A stretch of 64,000 nt of DNA from Macrolepiota albuminosa (taxonomy: Eukaryota; Basidiomycota; Agaricomycetes; Agaricales; Agaricaceae): the NCBI GenBank assembly GCA_027475525.1, contig JAMWFC010000046.1, positions 3,224,001 to 3,288,000 on the forward strand, written 5' to 3'. The first letter of the stretch is position 1; each line of letters opens with the position of its first letter. The notes under the pieces were generated by a model, which saw nothing but the letters and a program-made list of their open reading frames with translations, did not search any database and was not told the DNA's origin. A program made the translations under genes and the position numbers. Shown piece by piece: positions 56,814 to 64,000 of this stretch.

Positions 56814-57776
56814 ACTGTAATGGGTATGTCAAGAAGGAGGATTTGGAAACTGCCGTCAGCAATGCAGTCGCTAATGTCATGAATAAACTGGAAACCTTGA
56901 TCTCGACTAGTCTTTCGGCGCCTAGAAGTAACGTACAGACGGGACTTTGCCATTTTTGCGGCGAGGCAGGACATACCATGACCAGGGGTAGGTGCGCTAT
57001 CCTTGAACAATACCTGCGACAAGGGAAGGCACGCCGGGGAATGGATGGGAAACTAGTCTTACCTTCGGGCGCTAGCATTCCCCTTTATCCCAAGCATAAG
57101 ACGTTCCAGGGACGCCTTGACGAGTGGCACCGTCGGAACTCCGGGAACTTAGCGACAGGCAACCTGAATAGCACGGCAACAACAGAAACCGAGGCAACTC
57201 CTCAACAAGCACTAATTCACGAAGTTCTTCAGCTAAACGCTATCAGTGACCGACCCACACTGTCCCGAGAAGAGAGGATTGAGACGCTAGAGAAGGAACT
57301 GAAGTCGCTAAAGAATCAGGTCTTCGATGGGGTGGAGATCAAAAAGGGCAAGCAGCCTTTAAAGGATTATAGACCTTCGGGTGCGACGACAGGCCCCGCT
57401 CCAGCACCAGCCTCAACCTCTAGCGCTAACGACGAAGTACTAGAAGCTACCAAGGCGCCGGCCGTTCCGGAGCCACCGCTACATCCTTACGCTGGTCTCG
57501 GGGGCAACTACGCCCCGCCCCTTAATCGTAACTTCGGAGCGCCAGATAAACCTACGGGGGGATATCGACCCACAGCGCCTATATATGATCTGGAGAAGTC
57601 TAAGTTAGTTTTTGATCGCATCATGCAAAGCCAGGTTACGCTATCGGTAGGAGAGTTATGCAGCGTGGCGCCAGACGTCAGGAACCAGATGCATACCACG
57701 GTTACCCCCCGACGGAATGTAGCTAACAATGTAGCCACGGTGGACGAATGCGACAACGCGCTGCCTGGTTTCGCAT

Positions 57777-57929
57777 ATATAACCGAGACGATAACCCCGG
57801 AAACCAAGGAAGAGGTCGCACCACCTAAAGAAGCCACGTCCGTCGACCCGGTCATATAACCGAGACGATAACCCCGGAAACCAAGGAAGAGGTCGCACCA
57901 CCTAAAGAAGCCACGTCGTCGACCCGGTC
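57777..57929. repeat. 77-bp tandem duplication 18 (A2 gag-pro), with one-base loss
   Basis: Bases 57777-57853 repeat as 57854-57929. The second copy lacks one C (ACGTCGTCG against ACGTCCGTCG), a direct view of the one-base errors that accompany some of these joins. Confidence 0.95.
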
Positions 57930-58213
57930 GAAACATACCTAAAATCGCTAAGATCTACAACGATCCCGCCATCTTAACTGTAGCCCAAGACTCTCACGCA
58001 ATTTGTTCTATTATGCTGACAGTTGATGGGAAAAGCGAAATAGAGTCGATCGTGGATAGCGGATCACAGATTATTTCAATGGCTGCAGACGTCGCTAACG
58101 AGCTGGGTATCATTTACGATCCAACGATTATTCTTAACATGCAGAGCGCTAACGGCACGATTGATCGATCCTTGGGGATGGCTCGGAATGTGCCATGTGC
58201 TATAGGCGATCTT

Positions 58214-58367
58214 ACGTTCTATTTGCAAATTCACATACTCAGATCGCCTGCCTACGATTTATTATTAGGAAGGCCCTTCGATGTGCTAGCACGTTCTATT
58301 TGCAAATTCACATACTCAGATCGCCTGCCTACGATTTATTATTAGGAAGGCCCTTCGATGTGCTAGC
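58214..58367. repeat. 77-bp exact tandem duplication 19 (A2 protease)
   Basis: Bases 58214-58290 repeat as 58291-58367. Deleting one copy restores the protease frame exactly. Confidence 0.97.
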
Positions 58368-58547
58368 GCGATCAGTAGTCAAAACAATGTCCAAGGAGGA
58401 AACGACGCTAACTATTAGCGACCCCAATTCTGGAGTCAGGAGAACGGTACCAACATTTCCTCGAGGACGGTTCCAGAAGCCAGGACCAAGAAAGCGACCT
58501 TACGTTAGCAACGAACCCTGCGAGTGTTTTCCAGCGCCATCGAGGAG

Positions 58548-61500
58548 ATGAGTGATGAGGATCATGGAGATGAAGCGCTTATCTTGGACTATAATCATCA
58601 GACTGGGCAAGTAACCTTTATATCACATACCCCTTTAGCCCCTGAAATCTTGAACATTTCTATGTCGCTTACTAGCAAAGCTTTATCCTACTTATACCTC
58701 ACTGCATCCGATATTACTGAAAACCTTTCGACAGACACTTATTTCGTTTCTACTCCTGATGCTAAAGAACCTTTGATATCCGGTTTCACTAGAAACCAGA
58801 GTTCCATTTATAATACGTTTGCTAACAACAGTACCCCTAAATGCAAAGGGGTTCAGGTTAAAAAGAAATACAAGCCAGTAGCGCTTAAAACAAAACCGGT
58901 AGCGAGCGGCGTACCTGAAGAATTCTGCATCGAAAGAAAGATCATTGGAGACCCGTTAGCGACCCTTCCCGAGCTTAATCCGAACCCGTCACCCTTTGAG
59001 CCTACCGGACGATTTACGGAAGAACGACGGGCGCTATTCCTTAGCGCCCATGATACAGGCTTTCTATCGACGGCGGAACTAGATGTATTGACCGACATTA
59101 TGCAAAAACAAAACGAGGCATTTGCTTGGGAGGATTCCGAACGCGGTAAACTGAGAACTGACTTCTTTCCACCGGTGGTTATACCGATGATACCTCACGT
59201 ACCTTGGACCGAGCATAACCGACCTATACCGCCGGGTATCAAAGCTGAAGTTTGCCAAATTATTCGTTCCAAAATAGCGGCAGGAGTTTACAAGCCTTCC
59301 AATTCGGCATACCGGTCACGATGGTTTTGTGTACTGAAGAAAAATGGCAAGCTACGTATAGTTCACAGTTTGGAGCCGCTAAACAAAGTCACGATTCGTC
59401 ATTCAGGGGTACCGCCCTTCCCCAATCACGTCGCTGAATCGTTCGCGGGAAGAATATGTGGCGCTACCCTGGATCTGTACGTTGGCTATGACGAGCGCTT
59501 GATTCACCCTTCCTCTCGCGACTTAACAACATTTCAAACGCCATTCGGGGCGCTACGACTGGTTACACTTCCCATGGGTTGGACTAATTCGGTACCCATC
59601 TTCCACGACGACATTACGTTTATTCTACAACCCGAAATACCCCACCATGTGCTTAGCTTTATCGACGATGTTGGCGTTAAGGGCCCAAAAGATTGGCGCC
59701 TTGTAGATGGCAAGCCCGAAGTGCATCCGGAAAATCCTAACATCCGCATGGCGCTATGGGACTTCTTCCAGTTGGTCAACCGGGTGCTCCAGCGCATGAA
59801 ATATTGTGGTGGGACTTTCTCAGGACACAAGTTGATTCTTTGCGCACCACAATTTAAAATTTTAGGGCACGTTTGCACGCCAGAAGGCAGGATCCCTGAG
59901 GAGAGCCGATTAGCGCTTCTAGAGAAGTGGGGAGTCTGCCATAACCTCTCGGAAGTTCACGCGTTTCTAGGCACGGTAGGCGTGCTGCGCATGTTCATAC
60001 ACCATTTTTCACATCGAGCGCACGCGCTAAATCGCTTAACTCGTTCAGGGGTCCCCTTCGAATTTGGACCCGACCAAATTAACGCCCAAAAAGACTTAGT
60101 GAAGGCGCTGCAGGAAGCGAAGCCATTGGTACCCATTGATTATACTACATCCGATCCCGTTATACTTGCAGTTGACACCTCTTACATCGCGGTCGGCTTC
60201 TTTTTATGCCAATGTGATAGCGCAAATCGAAAAATCAGACGCTACAATCGCTTTGGATCAATTACCCTTAACGACAGAGAGTCGCGCTATAGTCAGCCCA
60301 AACTGGAATTATACGGATTGTTTCGAGCGTTCCAGGCACTACGCATGTATCTTATTGGTGTTCGAAACTTGATTGTCGAAGTTGACGCACGCTACATCAA
60401 AGGAATGCTCCAGAATCCAGACATTCAACCTTCGGCTAGCATGAATCGCTGGGTGGTAGCGATACTAATGTTCCACTTCGAGCTCATGCATGTCAAAAGT
60501 GCGTTTCACGGCCCTGATGGACTATCTAGGCGACCTAGGCAGCCGGAGGACGAAGCGCTAGACGAAAGCGATAATGACGTATTTGACGACTGGATTGACC
60601 GGTTGCACGGTTTCATACATATTATTCAATTGCCTATTTCGGCCCTTCGCGAAGACCAACCTATCTCGACCTGGCTACACCCTATCACTCCGTACCAGCC
60701 TAATCCGTATCAGGCTCCATCGACTTTCTACACGGCCAGTATCTATAACGTCGCTAAGCCGCATAATGATCTAAAGATAGTCGAGGAACCAAGACCCTTA
60801 CGGGAAGATAGTCGCAACCTTCCATATTTGGCGGTACCTCGTAGCGCCAAGGCTAAGTCAGAAGACCAGCAAGTCGATCAGGTTAGGAAATGGCTACAGG
60901 ATTTGCGCCGACCATCAGACCTTACGGATACGGAATATGCCACCTTCATTCGATATGCAACGACTTTCTTTATGATTGAAAACCGGCTTTGGCGACGAAA
61001 TAGGTCTGGTGCTCACAAATTAGTAATTAAGCCAGAGGGCCGCGTTAGGATTTTGCGTGCTATGCACGATGACTTGGGACATCGAGGACTCTACGCGACG
61101 CGGGCGAATTTATTGGAACGTTTCTGGTGGCCTCAAGTTAGCGCCGATATCGCATGGTATATTCGTACTTGTCATCTCTGCCAAATCCAACAGACGCGCC
61201 AAGTCCTTATTCCCCCAACCGTAGCGACTCCAGCACCCTTGTTCGGAAAAATATATATTGACACTATGCACATGCCCAAGTCGGGGCGCTACAAGTACAT
61301 TATCCAGGGAAGGTGTTCTTTGGTACATTGGCCGGAGTTCCGTATGCTCCAGCGGGAAAATACCGACGCTATAGCTAAGTGGCTCTTCGAAGATGTTATT
61401 TGCAGATGGGGAGCCCTTCACGAGATTGTTACAGACAACGGAGCACCGATAGTAAAGGCGCTTACCTACCTCGCTAAGAAATACAACATACAGCATATTC

Positions 61501-61789
61501 AGATCTCAGGATACAATAAGCGCGCTAACGGTATAGTGGAAAGGCCACATTTTGACGTACGACAGGCGCTATTTAAGGCGGTAGACGGCGACGAAAGTCG
61601 CTGGAGCGAAGCGACTTATTCGGTCTTTTGGTCCGAACGAGTTACCGTACGGAAGAGGATGGGCTGCTCTCCCTACTACGCGGCGACTGGCACTCATCCC
61701 CTGCTTCCAGCAGACGTTGTGGAGGCCACATACCTACAACCCCCACCTAACTCAATCCTGTCCTCTACCGACCTTATCGCTAGGCGCGC
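58548..61789 (+). CDS. pol of element A2: RT, RNase H and integrase
   Basis: An open frame of over 1,080 codons starts at the ATG overlapping the gag-pro stop. RT: WFCVLKKNGKLRIVHSLEPL, LDLYVGYDERLI, active site SFIDDVGVKG (near 59,660; FIDD instead of YxDD), FKILGHVCTPEG. RNase H follows (VILAVDTSYIAVG near 60,160, SQPKLELYGLF, IVEVDARYI). The integrase has the zinc-binding HxxC-type HDDLGHRG...CHLCQIQ, then the DDE core with D near 61,260 (YIDTMHM), D near 61,435 (VTDNGAP) and E near 61,540 (NGIVERPHF). No chromodomain is seen. The frame is truncated at 61,789 by the LTR of D; reading on to 61,934 is into LTR sequence. This is the best-preserved pol in the window. Confidence 0.92.
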
Positions 61790-62741
61790 TGATGACACCC
61801 AAAGTTTGGTCAGTAACAAATGTAACAAAAGTGTTACCGTACCAAGAGTGTGTGTTGGGCACGCTATAAGTGATGTGAGGAGTCCCGGGCAGGTCCCAGA
61901 GAACGCGTCTGTGAAAAAGGGTAAAAGTTGGTAACGGGGTCGGCAAGTGTCAAGCGCTAAGGTAAAGCGCCTAAGGAAAATGCGGTAAGTGAACACGGCA
62001 AGGTCAACGGCAAGAGCACGGTAAGCTTAGCGAAGTTCTAAGCGTTGATGATGCCTGCCGTAGTTGCAAGGCGCGAGTATGTTGAGTATTGGCGAACGTC
62101 TGCAACTGCCGATGAGTTTGACGTTGCCGACCGTAGCGTAAATGAGCTCTTGAGCGTAAGGGAGACTGAGGAAAGGGGAGTGAACTGTGGTCTATTGTTC
62201 TCTTCCGTCCTATGTACAAGTCGGTAAGTACTTTTATACTACAATGAGTTCGCCGTCGCCAGTGGCTAATGACGCCAGAGTACGGTAAACTGGAAAATTT
62301 CAAAGGGGTAGCTCCAACGGTTTCAGATCCCTACCGTCCATTCAAGAGCCTTAGCGATGCCAGGCGACAGATTGCGAAGCTAAACCATCACTCCATCACC
62401 CTTCTGTCCGTCAGAGCACCTAAGCGATGTCAGGTGCCAAATCGAGACGCTAAGCGGTGTCAGACGCCAAGGTCAAACGCCAAGCTGTCCGTCAGTTTTT
62501 GATAGATCATCAAGCTTCTCGCTAAGCGCTGTCGTCAGTGACTGATGCCATCTGTCAGTTGTCATTCTGTCTGCCGATCGGCGCTATCACTGATTGGATC
62601 TGCTTCTTGCCGTGCGCGGCCGTCAGAAATGGCTTAAAATAGGTAGAACACGTGCGCTAAGTTCGGAACGAGTGCGGCAAGGTTTCCGGAGCCGGTGCCG
62701 AGCCTGCCGTTGATGCGCCTAACCTGTATGGGGTCCTATCA
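61790..62741 (-). repeat. 3' LTR of element D
   Basis: Reverse complement of a B-type LTR: the plus strand starts TGATGACACCC and ends GGGGTCCTATCA. It is inserted in the integrase end of A2 after CGCGC. The neighbouring polypurine tract shows that the body of D extends rightward. Confidence 0.85.
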
Positions 62742-62781
62742 TCTCCCCCCAACTGAAAAATTGACTGTCCTCAGTCACCAA
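62742..62781 (-). promoter_or_regulatory. polypurine tract and hairpin of element D
   Basis: It has the same arrangement as in C: TCTCCCCCCAACTG, then GACTGTCCTCAGTC on the plus strand, directly next to the LTR. Confidence 0.7.
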
Positions 62782-62910
62782 ATAAGGCTACCGTTACCGC
62801 TTTTGTGACAAGTGGTCCGTGCGTTCTTGAGATTTGGTTTATAGTCCTGGCGCATGAGTGTGGACTTCGTTTCTTCTCCCCATTTTTACCTGGCGCTCAA
62901 TAATATTAAA

Positions 62911-64000
62911 ATGTCTTTCCGCATTCCAACTCCGCCCCCTGTCCCATCCCGTGAGGCTCAAGACGCAGCCTCGGCCTACATTGAGAAGGCAAACAATTTC
63001 CTCAAGCGGATCGATGGCGTTGGCGCCGACGCGCCAGTAAATTTGGTGGTTGCCGTTATGAAGCTGTACGAGCGGTGGTTGGAGGTGCGCGTTCTTGGCG
63101 TGGGCTGGGATCGTGAAATAGAGGTTCGAGAGTGGTGCCGTTCGCGGTACCTGGATCATCGTGGCGCGGAGTGGCTAGCGCCTTTTTCTCGTTTTGTAAG
63201 TACCTCCAGTTCTTGCCGTGTCGCTAGCTGATCGCGTCTCCAGGCGCCTCCTCCCGTCCCTACCATCGAGGACGAGTTGGAGGACATTCTGTCCGGGGCG
63301 TTGCCGATGACGGTAAGCGCGCCTGCGGCAGAGTGAGTATCTCTAACCACTTTCTCATAACTTAGCTCTGGTCTGACTTGTCACCACACAGTAAACAAGA
63401 GGTGTTGGCGCCTTTGGCGCGCATGCAGGTTGCGGAGGAGGTCGCGGCAAGGCAGGAGGAGATTTCTCAGGACGCCCGTGAGATCACCAGGGCGCTAGAG
63501 GAGCGAGAGAGAGTGGCCGCATTGGCGGCAGAGATGGAGGACGTTGCCGCTGGGAAGGCGCCAGTCGCCAAGGTTTCGCGCGCCGGCAGTGCACAGAGCC
63601 CAGCACTGCCGGCTAGCAGGAAGGGCTCCCCAGTAAAGCCGGGTAAGGCTTTGAAGAAAGTGAGTTTTTGCTCTTGCCGCTGCCGCGCCACGCTAACCAC
63701 TGTTTCCAAGTCTCGCAAGGGAAAGGCTCCCCAGTACGCGGTAAGTGTTCTTTTTGGACCTAGGCGGTGTTTACTAACTTGTGTCTGCAGGCGCCAACGC
63801 AAAGTTTCTTCGACGACAAGGAACTGAAGGGTTTACTTTTGCCACGTCGGGAGGAGGCGGTCCTTGACGAGGGGCAGGAGGCCGGGGTTGTTATGGAGGA
63901 GATGAAGGGGAAGAAAACTGTTTCTCTGGCGACCCGGCAGGCGTTCAAGGAGACAAGGGGAGCGGTAAGTGACTTTTCTGTCTTTATTCTTTTTCTGACT
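62911..64000 (+). CDS. antisense accessory gene of element D, partial
   Basis: Homologous to the gene in C. Exon 1 is 62911-63195 (shared pattern LYERWLEVR, EVREWC, SRY, GAEWLAPF; phase-0 donor at the same place) and exon 2 is 63244-63312. A coiled-coil exon from about 63,392 (VAARQEEISQDAREITRALE) and short exons near 63,710 and 63,791 follow. The last visible exon is the counterpart of the one just before the cysteine cluster in C (DDKELKGLLL against TDAELCNLL) and ends in a GTAAGT donor at 63,966. ATG 62911 is chosen by alignment with C; an in-frame ATG at 62854 would add 19 residues. No stop was seen in the exons. The cysteine cluster, if present, lies beyond the window. Confidence 0.65.

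Larger units (their letters stand above)
56040..58551 (+). pseudogene. gag-protease ORF of element A2
   Basis: The gag domain starts at the ATG 56040 (MDQPNNQRMPPRNHF). The zinc knuckle CHFCGEAGHTMTRGRC (C-x2-C-x4-H-x6-C) is near 56,950, and a protease with IVDSGSQIISMAADV (near 58,050) and LLLGRPFDVL follows. Duplications at 56660, 57777 and 58214 break the frame. Removing 77 bases at the first and third restores it exactly; the middle one also has one-base losses at about 57,916 and 57,950. The biological ORF is therefore probably a single gag-pro frame of about 750 residues. Its TGA overlaps the pol ATG. Confidence 0.85.

Noticed and set aside
7905..58367. 77-bp duplications as a real family of microduplications or regulatory repeats
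   Set aside because: The units share no sequence, have one fixed length and fall without regard to gene structure. Deleting a copy restores conserved frames.
61790..61934. C-terminal 48 residues of the long pol frame of A2
   Set aside because: From 61,790 the frame runs into the inverted LTR of D, so these residues are not part of the pol protein.
1..64000. tRNA or rRNA genes
   Set aside because: No cloverleaf-like A and B boxes with matching stems or rRNA core sequences were seen by eye; a covariance search could still find one.

Overview
The window comes from a filamentous basidiomycete, most likely a mushroom-forming agaricomycete. Genes carry many short introns (about 45-65 bases) with GT..AG ends and occasional GC..AG ends. 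The proteins are fungal: RAVE subunit Rav1, FAS1 adhesin, CSL transcription factor, Crinkler-type protein. The transposons are of fungal Ty3 and Ty1 types.

Layout. Bases 1-25,353 are gene-rich: Rav1 (partial, minus), a FAS1 membrane protein, a mitochondrial acylcarnitine carrier, a DEAD-box-like helicase, a DUF4203 membrane protein, a small unknown ORF, a CSL (LAG1/Su(H)) transcription factor, pyruvate kinase, a DXD glycosyltransferase and a Crinkler-type NTPase/nuclease (minus). Bases 25,512-26,819 are a decayed Tc1/mariner element with perfect 35-bp terminal inverted repeats and a TA target duplication. From 26,835 to the end the window is nested retrotransposons. A Ty1/copia element (minus) is broken by a solo gypsy LTR and then by element B. 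B is broken by E, E by A1, A1 by a complete 11.7-kb chromodomain gypsy element G (TSD CTACC) and by C, C by A2, and A2 by D. B, A1, C, A2 and D belong to one Ty3/gypsy family with a FIDD reverse transcriptase motif.

Two points stand out. First, G, C and D each carry, between the polypurine tract and the expected end of pol, a multi-exon gene antisense to the retroelement. In G and C it encodes a six-cysteine cluster with Zn2Cys6 spacing, and in both a phase-0 intron sits directly before the first cysteine codon. In D the same intron donor is visible just before the window ends. An intron-bearing cargo gene can survive retrotransposition only in antisense orientation, so this looks like a shared, poorly described accessory gene of fungal gypsy elements.

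Second, at least 19 places contain a direct tandem duplication with a period of exactly 77 bases, in genes, introns, intergenic DNA and transposons alike. Several are followed by one-base frameshifts. Collapsing one copy restores reading frames exactly in several cases. This points to unmerged contig overlaps (k=77) in the assembly rather than biology, and gene models here should be read with that in mind.

No tRNA, rRNA or CRISPR array was seen.
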